DNA of 62,265 bases from SAR202 cluster bacterium (GCA_013204585.1 JABMNL010000051.1:1-62265), one strand, 5' to 3'; shown: positions 1-9,803, counted from the stretch's first letter. The notes: generated by a model from the sequence alone, not told the origin. Made by a program: numbers and translations.

Positions 1-1
1 A

Positions 2-814
<813 letters not shown>

Positions 815-824
815 GTAACCAGCC

Positions 825-1262
825 ATGCCAATGACGCTGGAAATAATCACTGCCGAACGCCAAGTCTATTCTGACGAAGTGGACATGGTGATTGCTCCGG
901 GATTTGACGGGCAATTGGGGATTCTTCCCCAGCACGCCCCGTTGATGACCATGCTTAAACCTGGCGAATTGACCGTTCGCAAGGGCGGCGAAGATATGTA
1001 CGTGGCCGTTACCGGCGGATTCATGGAAGTGCTAGGCAATAAGGTCAGCGTCCTAGCCGACGCCTGTGAGCGGTCCGACGAGATTGACGAAGCACGTGCA
1101 CTGCAGGCCATACAACGGGCACAAGAGCGTATAGCCAACCGGACTTCAGAAGTTGAACTGGAAAGGGCACTGGCATCGATTCAACGGGCTCAGGTTCGCA
1201 TAAATCTAGTGCGGCGGCGCAGGCCACGCTCGAGTCAACCGCCCCCTGGAAATCTTACTTAG
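825..1262 (+). CDS. atpC: ATP synthase F1 epsilon subunit
   Basis: Epsilon subunit of F1, which couples the rotor to the catalytic head and can inhibit hydrolysis. The 145 residues match the family length. The N-terminal beta-sandwich is clear (LEIITAERQVYSDEVDMVIAPG, GILPQHAPLMTML, a GGFMEV strand), followed by a two-helix C-terminal domain rich in Glu, Arg and Ala. The C-terminus ends in a basic/proline stretch (VRRRRPRSSQPPP) beyond the normal helices. It is the last gene of the atp operon and a strong terminator follows the stop. Confidence 0.96.
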   Translation: MPMTLEIITAERQVYSDEVDMVIAPGFDGQLGILPQHAPLMTMLKPGELTVRKGGEDMYVAVTGGFMEVLGNKVSVLADACERSDEIDEARALQAIQRAQERIANRTSEVELERALASIQRAQVRINLVRRRRPRSSQPPPGNLT

Positions 1263-1276
1263 CAGAAAACAAAAAA

Positions 1277-1305
1277 GGCCCCGGCTTATAGCCGGGGCCT
1301 TTTTT
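1277..1305. terminator. bidirectional intrinsic terminator between atpC and rex
   Basis: A GC-rich stem GGCCCCGGC/GCCGGGGCC with a short TTATA loop is flanked by six A on the left and six T on the right, so it can end transcription of atpC (plus) and of the convergent rex gene (minus). Confidence 0.93.
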
Positions 1306-1329
1306 AATGCTTTTTAACGCACGGCTAGT

Positions 1330-1992
1330 TTAGTTTGCTTGGTCTTCGTTAATAATGTAGTAGGTCATCGACTGGAGCGATAGCACCGGGTCAATATTGC
1401 GAATGCGAATGCCCTCACGTACCTGGGGGGCAATCGGCGCATAATTCAGGATGGCTTTGACACCACAGGCCACCAAGTGGTCAACCACATTCTGGGTGAA
1501 CTCCACCGGAACGGCAACGATGCCAATGCTAATTTTTTCTTTGCTCACCACTTGGTCTAGCTCGTCCATGTTCCGCACCGTTAGCCCGCCAACTTCCTCG
1601 CCGACTAGCTTGGGATTAAGGTCGAATGCGGCAACCAAGCGGAACCCGTCCGGATTGAAACCAGGGTAGCTCAAAATCGCCCGGCCCAATCGACCGACGC
1701 CAACCACGGCAACGTTCCAGTGGGTGTTGATGCCCAGTATTTGCCGCAGACGATCCAGCAGGTCGCGCACACTATAGCCACGACCCTGTTTGCCAAAACG
1801 ACCAAAGTAGCTAAGGTCCTTGCGTATCTGGGCGGGGGTGACCTGTAGTTTCTCGCCCAATTGCTGGGAGCTAACAACCTGGATTCCGTCGTCCAACAAC
1901 CGGTTTAGTATCCGCACGTATTGCGGAAGCCGACTAATGACGACCTCGGGCACTTCCGAGCGTGTCTGGCGAGATTCAGAGTTGGGAGCCAT
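1330..1992 (-). CDS. rex: Redox-sensing transcriptional repressor Rex
   Basis: Rex senses the NADH/NAD+ ratio and represses fermentative and respiratory genes when NADH is low. The 220-residue protein has an N-terminal winged helix (ISRLPQYVRILNRLLDDG, then TPAQIRKDLSYFGRFGKQGRGY) and a C-terminal Rossmann domain with VVGVGRLGRAI and the FDLNPKLVG strand. It ends with a short domain-swap helix (LQSMTYYIINE). An AAGGA box lies about 11 nt before the ATG. The gene is convergent with atpC and divergent from the DUF503 gene. I did not recognise a Rex operator nearby. Confidence 0.96.
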   Translation of the reverse strand: MAPNSESRQTRSEVPEVVISRLPQYVRILNRLLDDGIQVVSSQQLGEKLQVTPAQIRKDLSYFGRFGKQGRGYSVRDLLDRLRQILGINTHWNVAVVGVGRLGRAILSYPGFNPDGFRLVAAFDLNPKLVGEEVGGLTVRNMDELDQVVSKEKISIGIVAVPVEFTQNVVDHLVACGVKAILNYAPIAPQVREGIRIRNIDPVLSLQSMTYYIINEDQAN

Positions 1993-2096
1993 GGCGTTTC
2001 TGTTCCTTCACCGGCGGCTTATTGCTGGCAAAATTACCGAATTCGACCACCCAAGAGTGTACCTAGACTTACAAATAGGCGTTGGACAGCGCAAAT

Positions 2097-2125
2097 TCGG
2101 ACTGCGGTTACTTATAATCTATAAT
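2097..2125 (+). promoter_or_regulatory. possible promoter for the DUF503 gene
   Basis: Two overlapping TATAAT hexamers lie at 2113-2118 and 2120-2125. The second has a weak TTCGGA hexamer 17 nt upstream. The -35 match is poor, so this is a tentative call in the divergent rex/DUF503 intergenic region. Confidence 0.3.
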
Positions 2126-2206
2126 GTTGGTTCAACCCTAGTCAAGAACGCCGCCCTCGCCGCAGTGCCTATTCCAAGCATTGTTGCAGTGCCACAGGAG
2201 AACCCA

Positions 2207-2500
2207 TTGCACATTGGCGTTTGCCGATTGATGCTCCATTTGCCAGATTCGAGCAGCCTCAAAGACAAACGGCAGGTCGCTCGGTCTCTCTCCGACCGCA
2301 TCCGCAACCAGTTCAACGTCGCAGTGGCTGAGGTTGAGGACCACGACCTGTGGCAGCGGCTAACCCTGGCGGTATGTTGTGTCAGCACTGACGCGGCCCA
2401 CGCCAATGAAATGGTCTCTAAAGTGGTGGCCTTTGTTGAAGAGTCGCGCCGAGACCTGGAGTTGCTGGACTTCCAGACCGAGATTATCTCTGGGGTGTAA
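2207..2500 (+). CDS. DUF503 (YlxP-like) small protein
   Basis: A 97-residue protein of the DUF503/YlxP family, often found near translation and ribosome-maturation genes in other bacteria; its molecular role is not established. The family core is complete: HIGVCRLMLHLPDSSSLKDK, then RSLSDRIRNQFNVAVAEVEDHDLWQRLTL. The start is a TTG chosen because an AGGAG box sits 6 nt upstream and the family begins exactly at this point. The frame is open further upstream but without family similarity. Confidence 0.88.
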   Translation: MHIGVCRLMLHLPDSSSLKDKRQVARSLSDRIRNQFNVAVAEVEDHDLWQRLTLAVCCVSTDAAHANEMVSKVVAFVEESRRDLELLDFQTEIISGV

Positions 2501-2515
2501 CCTCCAGATTACTGC

Positions 2516-3325
2516 CTACTGGACCTCGGCCAAAAACGACTCTATGGCCGCCCAATACTGTTCTCCGGCGGCTTCGTAAGTGTCGTTATGCCCCGCCCCT
2601 TCCAGCGCCTGGAACCATTTAGGCTGGTTGGCTGCCTCGTAGAGCTTGCGGCCTTGGGATATGGGCACCGTGGCGTCCAAGTCGCCGTGCAGCACCAGCA
2701 CCGGCACGTTGACCTGGGGAATGCGGGATATTGTGTCGTAGTGGTTGCGAACCAGCCACCCTACTGGCGGAAATGGCAACGCTAGCTTGGCCATATCGCG
2801 GACTGAAGCAAAGGGCGAGACCAATACTAAGGCCATCGGTGGTTGGCTCAAAGACAGTTCCACCGCCACCGCTGCGCCCAAAGAATGGCCTGAGTACACT
2901 ATCCAATCCGAATCCACATCGGGCCGGGAAGCCAAATAACCCAAGGCAGCCCGGGAGTCCAGGTAGGTGCCTTGCTCCGACGGTTTACCCTCGCTCTCAC
3001 CATAGCCCCGGTAATCGAAAATAAAGATATTGGCTCCGGTCCGGCGGTGGGCCAGGGCCAATTCATCAACCCGGTGCCCAAGGTTACCGCCATTGCCGTG
3101 GAACCACAGCCAGGTCACACTGCTAGTCTTTTCCGAGTTGCCGGGGATGAACCAACCTTGCAGGGTTAGGCCGTCGGAGGTCTGGAAGCGAACGTCTTCG
3201 TAATCCAGGCCGACATCACGGGGAGTGTACAGCAGCTCGGCCACGGGGAAGAAGACGAACCGCTTTTCCAGTTGGGACCAGAGCACAAGAAGGGTGACTC
3301 CATAGGCCAGTGACGCCCCGACCAA
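2516..3325 (-). CDS. Membrane-anchored alpha/beta hydrolase
   Basis: Serine hydrolase of the BEM46/YfhR-like type. An N-terminal hydrophobic helix (SLAYGVTLLVLW) should anchor it in the membrane. Next come the oxyanion region FHGNGGNLGHR, the nucleophile elbow GHSLGAA, a late aspartate in LVLHGDLDATVP and the histidine in GAGHNDTY. The substrate is unknown. The start is uncertain: TTG at 3325 has no convincing ribosome-binding site, and the frame stays open upstream into the end of the preceding gene, adding hydrophobic residues to the anchor. It is the last gene of a minus-strand run 6.1-2.5 kb. Confidence 0.85.
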   Translation of the reverse strand: MVGASLAYGVTLLVLWSQLEKRFVFFPVAELLYTPRDVGLDYEDVRFQTSDGLTLQGWFIPGNSEKTSSVTWLWFHGNGGNLGHRVDELALAHRRTGANIFIFDYRGYGESEGKPSEQGTYLDSRAALGYLASRPDVDSDWIVYSGHSLGAAVAVELSLSQPPMALVLVSPFASVRDMAKLALPFPPVGWLVRNHYDTISRIPQVNVPVLVLHGDLDATVPISQGRKLYEAANQPKWFQALEGAGHNDTYEAAGEQYWAAIESFLAEVQ

Positions 3326-3369
3326 GATGGCGATTAGGCCGGTGCGGATACGCTGAATAGAGATTTGCT

Positions 3370-3750
3370 TTAGCCGGATGCGGACACGCCTCGGCTGGCT
3401 AGCAACTCTGGCAAATTCTCGGAGAAGTCTCGCTTTATCATCACGGCGTCGCAGCCCAATTCTCGGGCTTTCCGCAGTATCTCCGGTTGGCCGTGGGGGC
3501 CGTAGGCGACAATCCGGGGCGCTGGCCCGTCCGCCAATTGCAGGCTTTCCAAAGCTTCGGCCCAGACTGGCTCGTCCAACTCCAGGTCAACCAACACCAA
3601 TGGCACATGATGGGACGCCACGGCCTCCATAAATTTGGCGGCAGTGGACGCGCTAACCGTATCCAATCCACCAGCTTCGGCAGCCGCCTCAATGCGAGGC
3701 ATGAAAAATAGGTTGCTGGTTAGGACGATTACGGTTTCATTTTCAGCCAT
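3370..3750 (-). CDS. Receiver-like (pseudo-response-regulator) protein
   Basis: A 126-residue single-domain protein with the alternating beta/alpha pattern of a CheY-like receiver: TVIVLTSNLFFMPRIEAAAEAGG, VPLVLVDLELDEP, APRIVAYGPHGQPEILRKARELGCDAVMIKRDF. An Asp is present at the end of strand 3, but the N-terminal acidic pair is absent, so phosphorylation in the classical way is doubtful. It lies 5 nt after the zinc-ribbon gene and its stop overlaps the open frame of the hydrolase gene, so co-transcription is likely. Function unknown. Confidence 0.7.
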   Translation of the reverse strand: MAENETVIVLTSNLFFMPRIEAAAEAGGLDTVSASTAAKFMEAVASHHVPLVLVDLELDEPVWAEALESLQLADGPAPRIVAYGPHGQPEILRKARELGCDAVMIKRDFSENLPELLASRGVSASG

Positions 3751-3755
3751 TCAAC

Positions 3756-4013
3756 TTAGCCTTTGGATAACTCGGATGGTTGGTTGGGGAAAGGTTTAGC
3801 AGGCACTGCCTTGGGATAGCTCTGCTGTTCCTTCTCGATGGAGTATCGCCGCCCCGCCAGGTCACGGACCTCGGGCCGGTCAGCCTGACATTGGGGACAC
3901 CACACCTGCTCCTTGGAGAAGAGCATCATGTTGTCCTTCTTGGTGGTCACCGTCTCAATCTCGGTCCCGCATTCACCGCAAGAACGAACGATATTCACTT
4001 CTGTTATCGGCAC
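3756..4013 (-). CDS. Small zinc-ribbon protein
   Basis: An 85-residue protein with two cysteine pairs, CGEC near residue 12 and CPQC near residue 39, spaced as a zinc ribbon. The C-terminal half is polar and proline-containing. The family is not recognised. It lies between the Fe-S oxidoreductase gene upstream and the receiver-like gene downstream on the same strand with short gaps, suggesting one transcript. Confidence 0.7.
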   Translation of the reverse strand: MPITEVNIVRSCGECGTEIETVTTKKDNMMLFSKEQVWCPQCQADRPEVRDLAGRRYSIEKEQQSYPKAVPAKPFPNQPSELSKG

Positions 4014-4053
4014 GGCGACTCCGGCCGGACGATGTTTACGTTATGAATCGGCA

Positions 4054-6084
4054 CTATAACTCCAAGCTGTCGGCTAGTAACTCCAAAACATCCTTGGCTT
4101 CTTTCTCGCCGGCCAGCCCCTTGGCTTGGATACCTTCGTCCATCATCTGGGCGCAGAATGGGCAAGAAACACCCACGATATCAGCTTCGGTCTCCAAGAA
4201 CTGGTCCGTGCGGGCGTGGTTCACCCTAGTGCCCTGGCTCTCTTCAATCCACATATGACCACCGCCAGCGCCACAGCAGAAGCCCCGTTCGCGGCAGCGG
4301 GATCCCATTTCCACCAACTTGAGTCCCGGGATGGCCCTGGCCACGTTGCGCGGCTCATCATAGACGCCATTATGGCGGCCCAGAAAACAGGAGTCGTGGT
4401 AGGCCACACTGACCTCCATCATTTTCACGGGCTTAATCTTGCCATCGCCAATGAGCCGGTCCACGAATTGACTGTAGTGAAGAACTTCGAAGTTCCCACC
4501 AAACTGAGGGTACTCGTTCTTCATGGTGTTAAAACAGTGGGGACAGATGGTCACCACCTTTTTTACTTTGTAGCCGTTCAAGGTCTCGATGTTCTGCTGG
4601 GCCAACATTTGGAACAGGTATTCATTGCCCATGCGCCGGGCCGGGTCGCCGGTACAGGTCTCTTCGTCGCCCAAGATGGCGAAGTCGACTCCGGCAGCTT
4701 TCAGCACCTTGGCCATGGACCGGGCAATGGCCTGGCTACGTTGTTCCAAGGCCGGGGTGCAACCGACCCAGAATAAGACCTCGGCGTCCGGCTTCTCGGC
4801 CAATGTGGGCACTTCCAGGCCTTCAGCCCAGTCGGTGCGTGAGAACTGGGTGCCGCGCCAAGGATGGCCCCGTTGTTCCAGGCTAAGCAGGGCGTTCATG
4901 GCCGACTCCGGAACCTTGGACTCTTCGAGCACCAAGTAACGACGCATATCCATGATGGTGGGCACGTGCTCCACCGTCACCGGGCATTCTTCCATGCAGG
5001 CGCCGCAGTTGAGGCAGTCCCAAATTGAAGACTCAGATATGGCCCCACCCAGGATAGGCGAGGGTTCCACGTGGTCGGGGTTGCGGTCTCCCTGATGGCC
5101 AATAGCAACCATGTGGTCTTTTAGGTTTTCCACGATGTGCATGGGAGAAAGTTGTTTGCCGGTCAGGTTGGCTGGGCAGGCGTCGGAGCAACGGCCGCAC
5201 ACAGCGCAAGCATAGCCGTCCAGCAGTTGCTTCCAATTGAAGTCCTGGATGCGCCCTGCGCCGAATTTCTCGGTGTTTTCCAGGTCAATGGTGGGTAGTG
5301 CACCTTTGGGTTCCAACGACCGGAAGAAGGCGTTCACCGGAGCGGCAAACATATGCATGTGCTTGGTGAACGGAATATAGACTGTGAAGGCCAAAATGAT
5401 TGACAGGTGGGTCCACCAGAACACGCCTTGCAGAGTGTTGGCCGTACCGAATCCCACACCCCAGTCGACAAATAGGTTGCCAAGGAAGTTGCCAATGGGC
5501 ACGTCGGCCTCGGGTCCGGTGCCGCCCTGAGCCACCCAGAACGCGTGGGTCAGCAGGGTTGAAAGCATCAACCCACCAATGAGTACGACAATCAGTAAAG
5601 CGTCGGCGTGGCGGGTAAGGTCGTAGCGGAGACGGTGGGGTTTTACCACCCAGCGGCGGACGGCTGCCCACACCAGAACAACAAACAGCACGGCGGCCAG
5701 AATGTCCAAGTAGCTACTGTAGACTCTGACTCCAGTCTCGGTGAGCAACCACTCGGGGAATCCCTGCCACGCCGAACCGGCGAAGATGAAGATTCCATAG
5801 CTGAGCATGAAAGTAAGGAAGCCCCAGAAGATGATGGCGTGGCCGATTCCGGCATAGTCGCCGTATTTAACCCGTTGCAGTACCTTCTGTTGACCGAGGG
5901 AGATGAGCAGCGCGCCGTTCAAGCGTTGCAGAGGATGATCGAACCGGGCGGTCCCTTTGCCCTGGAGTACCAGCCGAACAACCCTGACATAAAAAACATA
6001 GTTGAAAATCGCCAGGGCCAACCCCAGCAGCGCAAACACGCCAACCCATAGGGGCAGCGCTCCAATATCTCCGGGAGGAACCAA
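4054..6084 (-). CDS. Membrane-bound Fe-S oxidoreductase (HdrD/DsrK-like with NarI-like domain)
   Basis: A 676-residue electron-transfer protein. The N-terminal third is membrane-embedded with several hydrophobic helices and His residues typical of a NarI/HdrE-like cytochrome b domain. Two 4Fe-4S motifs follow, CAVCGRCSDACP and CLNCGACMEECP, and then two CCG cysteine-rich modules (CTGDPARRMGN and CCGAGGGHMW), as in heterodisulfide-reductase subunit D, DsrK and GlpC. It probably passes electrons between the quinone pool and a thiol/disulfide or flavoprotein partner; the partner is not identifiable here. The start is probably TTG, with an AGGT-containing region upstream. An 18-bp tandem repeat lies immediately upstream. 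Confidence 0.9.
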   Translation of the reverse strand: MVPPGDIGALPLWVGVFALLGLALAIFNYVFYVRVVRLVLQGKGTARFDHPLQRLNGALLISLGQQKVLQRVKYGDYAGIGHAIIFWGFLTFMLSYGIFIFAGSAWQGFPEWLLTETGVRVYSSYLDILAAVLFVVLVWAAVRRWVVKPHRLRYDLTRHADALLIVVLIGGLMLSTLLTHAFWVAQGGTGPEADVPIGNFLGNLFVDWGVGFGTANTLQGVFWWTHLSIILAFTVYIPFTKHMHMFAAPVNAFFRSLEPKGALPTIDLENTEKFGAGRIQDFNWKQLLDGYACAVCGRCSDACPANLTGKQLSPMHIVENLKDHMVAIGHQGDRNPDHVEPSPILGGAISESSIWDCLNCGACMEECPVTVEHVPTIMDMRRYLVLEESKVPESAMNALLSLEQRGHPWRGTQFSRTDWAEGLEVPTLAEKPDAEVLFWVGCTPALEQRSQAIARSMAKVLKAAGVDFAILGDEETCTGDPARRMGNEYLFQMLAQQNIETLNGYKVKKVVTICPHCFNTMKNEYPQFGGNFEVLHYSQFVDRLIGDGKIKPVKMMEVSVAYHDSCFLGRHNGVYDEPRNVARAIPGLKLVEMGSRCRERGFCCGAGGGHMWIEESQGTRVNHARTDQFLETEADIVGVSCPFCAQMMDEGIQAKGLAGEKEAKDVLELLADSLEL

Positions 6085-6101
6085 ACCTACACCTGCTTCC
6101 T

Positions 6102-6172
6102 TTCTTAGACAAAATACCGTTCTTAGACAAAATACCGTTCTTAGACAAAATACCGTCCTGGACTAAATACCG
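6102..6172. repeat. 18-bp tandem repeat upstream of the Fe-S oxidoreductase gene
   Basis: Three exact copies of TTCTTAGACAAAATACCG (6102-6119, 6120-6137, 6138-6155) are followed by a degenerate copy (TCCTGGACTAAATACCG). They lie 18-88 bp upstream of the minus-strand Fe-S gene start, in its 5' leader or promoter. Confidence 0.95.
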
Positions 6173-6349
6173 CTGATAAACGGGCATCCAGGCTGTAAAT
6201 AACATACTGATTTCTTGCCAGCGGGGCTCAGTTTATCACGAGTCAGACCTGGCCCACCAAGCTGGGGCCGTGCCTGAATCATGCTATTCGCTGGCCCGAA
6301 TGTTCGCCCTTTAGATTGTCGCCGGTTCGATTGTCGACAGGGCCAGGGC

Positions 6350-7360
6350 CTAGAAGTCTTTAATCCGAGGGATGACTTCACGACCCAATAGCTCTATCTG
6401 CTTGAGCACCTGCTCCTGGGGCATGCCGGGCCATTGCATGCGACAAATCATATGGTTCACACCCAGCTCGTCGGCATAGCGGCGGAACTCGGACACTATA
6501 TCGTCCGGCGAACCCAACAAAAAACGGTCTTTGGCCAACTCTCGGTAAGGAACGCTAAAGCTCTGCTCGCCGGGCAGGGCTTTGTCTTGCCCCCAATCGG
6601 CGTAGGCTTTGTATTTGCCTTCTAGATAGGGCTGGCTCTCAATAAAGGCAGTCTCCCGGTCACTGGCCACATACATTTCACGCATCATTGGCAGGTCATC
6701 GGGGACTGGTTGTCCAAACTCGACGAGGGCTGCTTTGTAGCTGGCCCATTGGTCGGCCACCATGGGCACGGTAGCATGGGGGTTGACGAGCCAGGCGTAG
6801 CCCCAGCGGGCGGCGCGGCGGATGGCGGCATCGTTGTTGGCGGCCACCCAGATTGGCGGATGGGGTTTTTGAACTGGCCGGGTGCTAATCTTGGTCTTGG
6901 GCACGGTGTAGTACTTGCCGTTGAACTCGACCTCATCCTCGGTCCACAACCGCTTTATCAGGTCCATAGCCTCATTCATTCGCCCAACCCGTTCGCTCCG
7001 TTGGACGCCAAATGCGGTGTATTCTTCGTCCCGGTAACCAAGCCCGATGCCAAAGACAAACCGGCCATCGGTGATGCAGTCTATGGTGGCGATGCTTTCG
7101 GCCAGTTCAACCGGGTTATGGAGCGGCACCAAGATGATGGTGGCGGCCACTTGCATGTCCCCGGATTCGGCGGCCAGCCGGGACAGCAGCGGGAACACGG
7201 TGCTCATCTGATAGGGAGCGGCGAGGTAGTGCTGACCGGTGGCGATTAGGCTGAACCCGGCGTCGCGGGCCGCCCGCACCTGCTCCACGCTATCTTGTAT
7301 CTTCTGGGGCATGGACTCGCCGGGGAGATATTGATTGGTAACAAAAAATCCTAGTTTCAA
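6350..7360 (-). CDS. LLM-class flavin-dependent oxidoreductase
   Basis: A 336-residue luciferase-like monooxygenase homologue (TIM barrel) expected to use reduced flavin (FMNH2 or F420H2) to oxidise an unknown organic substrate. Family features: MKLGFFV start strand, the segment LAAPYQMSTVFPLLSRLA, TIDCITDGRFVFGIGLGYRDEEY, and RPVQKPHPPIWVA followed by AIRRAARWGYAW. The start is TTG with an AAAGGAG box 5 nt upstream. It diverges from the FAH gene across a 260-bp intergenic region. A second LLM gene lies at 16.1 kb. Confidence 0.9.
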   Translation of the reverse strand: MKLGFFVTNQYLPGESMPQKIQDSVEQVRAARDAGFSLIATGQHYLAAPYQMSTVFPLLSRLAAESGDMQVAATIILVPLHNPVELAESIATIDCITDGRFVFGIGLGYRDEEYTAFGVQRSERVGRMNEAMDLIKRLWTEDEVEFNGKYYTVPKTKISTRPVQKPHPPIWVAANNDAAIRRAARWGYAWLVNPHATVPMVADQWASYKAALVEFGQPVPDDLPMMREMYVASDRETAFIESQPYLEGKYKAYADWGQDKALPGEQSFSVPYRELAKDRFLLGSPDDIVSEFRRYADELGVNHMICRMQWPGMPQEQVLKQIELLGREVIPRIKDF

Positions 7361-7620
7361 GAGGTCTCCTTTCTAATCTAACCTTCCGGTCTAACCTAAC
7401 CTTCTGGCCGGTATAACCCGCCGTTATAACTTGGCGAATCGAATATAATGCCACACACCAAACGTACACAATCCTCACACATAAATCTGCCGCCAGACGT
7501 GTACTTTAGTCCGTGGGCCTTTTCTAAACAGCCTAAAACCTATTGCCTCGACCGGGTGGAAGAAGTAAAATCTCCGATTGACGCCTAGTTCTTATTTACC
7601 TTTATTTAGCTAGGAGCAGT

Positions 7621-8412
7621 ATGAAAATAGCACGCTTCCGCAGCAACGGGAGGATCGCATACGGTGTGATCCAGGGTGACGAGGTAGTGGAAATTCGCGG
7701 CAGTATATACACCCGATTCCGCATGACAGACACCAAATTCCCGATACAGGAAGTGACGTTTTTACCTCCAACCGAACCAACTGAGATGTGGGCCCCAGGC
7801 CTAAACTTTGCCAATCACTTAGAATTTGCCGCCGGGGTGTTGGGCGACGAGAACCCGACGGTCCCCGTACACCCTGAGCCCTGGATTAAGGCCAGGGGAG
7901 CACTCACTGGCACCGGGGAACCCATAATTCTACCCATCGGCTCTTCCGGCGACGTTCACTATGAAGGGGAAGCTGTGGCGATTATCGGCAAGACTTGCCG
8001 CCGGGTGACGCCAGAAGAGGCCACAAAGTGCATTTTAGGATACACCTGCGGCAACGACGTTAGTGACCGCACCTGGCAACACGACGACTGGACATTCTGG
8101 CGGGCCAAGGGCGCCGATACGTTTGCGCCGGTAGGCCCCTGGATTGACACCGATGTCGACCCCCAGAAATTGGAGATGATTGTACGGCTAAACGGCAAGG
8201 AGGTACAGCACGGCCACACCGAGGATATGCTGTTTAGTTTTGCTGAGATTGTTAGCTACATCAGCCAACAAGTGACCCTGCGGCCTGGAGACATGGTTTT
8301 CTCTGGCAGCACCGGCGTTACCGTGGCCCTGAAGCCAGGCGACGTTGTGGAGGTCGAGATTCCCGGCATCGGCATATTGACCAACCCCGTGGAGGCTGAG
8401 GCCGTCGGGTAG
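7621..8412 (+). CDS. Fumarylacetoacetate hydrolase family protein
   Basis: A 263-residue FAH-superfamily enzyme (hydratase/decarboxylase/acylpyruvase group). Visible family elements are YEGEAVAIIGKTCRRVTPEEA, LGYTCGNDVSDRTWQ, the FWRAKGADTFAPVGPWI segment, and GDMVFSGSTGVTVALKPGDVVEVEIPG. The acidic metal-binding residues (YEGE, and the D of GNDVSDR) are present. It probably cleaves or isomerises a 2-oxoacid in aromatic-compound breakdown. The ATG is preceded by AGGAG at 4 nt. A strong terminator follows. Confidence 0.9.
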   Translation: MKIARFRSNGRIAYGVIQGDEVVEIRGSIYTRFRMTDTKFPIQEVTFLPPTEPTEMWAPGLNFANHLEFAAGVLGDENPTVPVHPEPWIKARGALTGTGEPIILPIGSSGDVHYEGEAVAIIGKTCRRVTPEEATKCILGYTCGNDVSDRTWQHDDWTFWRAKGADTFAPVGPWIDTDVDPQKLEMIVRLNGKEVQHGHTEDMLFSFAEIVSYISQQVTLRPGDMVFSGSTGVTVALKPGDVVEVEIPGIGILTNPVEAEAVG

Positions 8413-8440
8413 TCAGCAGCAGACTCAAGCGAAACCCAAA

Positions 8441-8472
8441 AGCCCTCCCGTTTTCACGGGAGGGCTTTTTTA
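8441..8472. terminator. intrinsic terminator between FAH and M16 peptidase genes
   Basis: Stem AGCCCTCCCG/CGGGAGGGCT with loop TTTTCA, followed by a T-run. An A-run on the other side lets it also serve the convergent M16 gene. Confidence 0.92.
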
Positions 8473-8496
8473 TTCTCTAACTAGATTTAAGCCGGG

Positions 8497-9759
8497 TTAA
8501 AAATGTAGTAGTCCAGTCAGCGATTTGGTTCCGCCGCGCGGCCCGACCAACGCCAGCCGAATCTTTTTGTCATCCAATAGTTCGTTGGCCACTCGGGCCA
8601 CATCTTGAAGCTGAACGGCGTCGAGCAACTCCACCACCTCCTCGGCGGTGCGGACGCTGTCTTGGAGCAGCTCTTGGGCACCCAGCCAGGAAGCGACGAC
8701 CCTGGTGTCTTCCATTCGAAGCAGCAGGCGGCCCTTGGAATACTCTTTGGCTTTGTTGAGTTCCTGTTCGGTGGCTATCTCATGCATCCCTTTGAACTCT
8801 TCGATGATTGCTTTCACGGCGTCGTTGGTCTTCTGGGGTTCAACCCCGCAGTAGACCACCAGGGATCCAGTGTCCCGAAAGAAACTTGCTGAGCTTTGCA
8901 CGTCATAAGCCAAACCTTGGCTCTCTCTTAAATTTAAGAACAGGCGGCTACTCATGCCGTCGCCCAACATGGTGTTCATAAGGTTGAAGGCGTACTGGTC
9001 AGGATTGTCCATGGACATTCCGGGCACCGCCAAACAAAGGTGGGACTGGTCGCTGCGGCGACGCTCGATTCTCACCACCGGGGCGGTGACATCGTCCGTG
9101 GCTGGCTCCCAATCAAGGGATTTTAGGGGCTTCCAATCTTTGGTGGTCTCCGCCAGCATATCGACCACTTCGTCGTGGGTTACATTCCCTGCCACCGCCA
9201 CTACGGTATTGGCAGGGTTGTACTGCTGCTGCATGTACTCGTGGATATCTTTCTGTTGAATTTCCGCCACTGATTCCGGGGTGCCGCCAACGTCGCGGCC
9301 CATCGCTTGGTTGGGCCACATGGCCTCGTCAATCAGGAGATCAACCCGATATGAAGGTTGGTCGTAGGTCATCCGCAGTTCTTCCTGAATGACCTCGCGT
9401 TCTTTCTCCACCTCTTCCGGGTCCAGTCGCGAATGGAGCACCATGTCCATCAGCACTGCGAACGCGGTCTTGTAATGGAGCCGGGCGACCTTGCACCAGA
9501 AGACGGTCATCTCCCGGTCGGTGCTGGCGTTCATCACCCCGCCAACGCCCTCAATGGCCTCGCTCACAGCTCGGGCAGTGGGCCAATTCTCGGTGCCCTT
9601 AAACGGCAGGTGCTCGATGAAATGGGAAACACCGGCCAGTTCGTCGGATTCATATCGGGAACCCGCTCCGACACAGATGACCATGGAGACGGACTGGGTA
9701 TGGGCCATGGTAGATGTCAGAACGCGTAATTTATTATCTAGAACGGAACGTTGGAACAT
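8497..9759 (-). CDS. M16 family zinc peptidase (processing-peptidase-like)
   Basis: A 420-residue insulinase-family metallopeptidase. The inverted zinc motif HFIEH (HxxEH) lies near residue 46 and the downstream glutamate region EREVIQEEL near residue 120. The C-terminal half is the non-catalytic M16_C domain, with the conserved LGDGMSSRLF followed by NLRESQGLAYDV. It is close in plan to bacterial M16B peptidases and mitochondrial processing peptidase beta. The usual HMLFKG after the motif reads HLPFKG. It is followed by the MBL hydrolase gene upstream on the same strand. Confidence 0.92.
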   Translation of the reverse strand: MFQRSVLDNKLRVLTSTMAHTQSVSMVICVGAGSRYESDELAGVSHFIEHLPFKGTENWPTARAVSEAIEGVGGVMNASTDREMTVFWCKVARLHYKTAFAVLMDMVLHSRLDPEEVEKEREVIQEELRMTYDQPSYRVDLLIDEAMWPNQAMGRDVGGTPESVAEIQQKDIHEYMQQQYNPANTVVAVAGNVTHDEVVDMLAETTKDWKPLKSLDWEPATDDVTAPVVRIERRRSDQSHLCLAVPGMSMDNPDQYAFNLMNTMLGDGMSSRLFLNLRESQGLAYDVQSSASFFRDTGSLVVYCGVEPQKTNDAVKAIIEEFKGMHEIATEQELNKAKEYSKGRLLLRMEDTRVVASWLGAQELLQDSVRTAEEVVELLDAVQLQDVARVANELLDDKKIRLALVGPRGGTKSLTGLLHF

Positions 9760-9803
9760 GCACTCCTTTAAGGGGCATTAGGGAATTTTGGAATACGAGG
9801 TGG

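Noticed and set aside
6102..6172. Possible CRISPR array or iteron origin
   Set aside because: No spacers, no replication initiator gene nearby, and only about four copies; called a tandem repeat.
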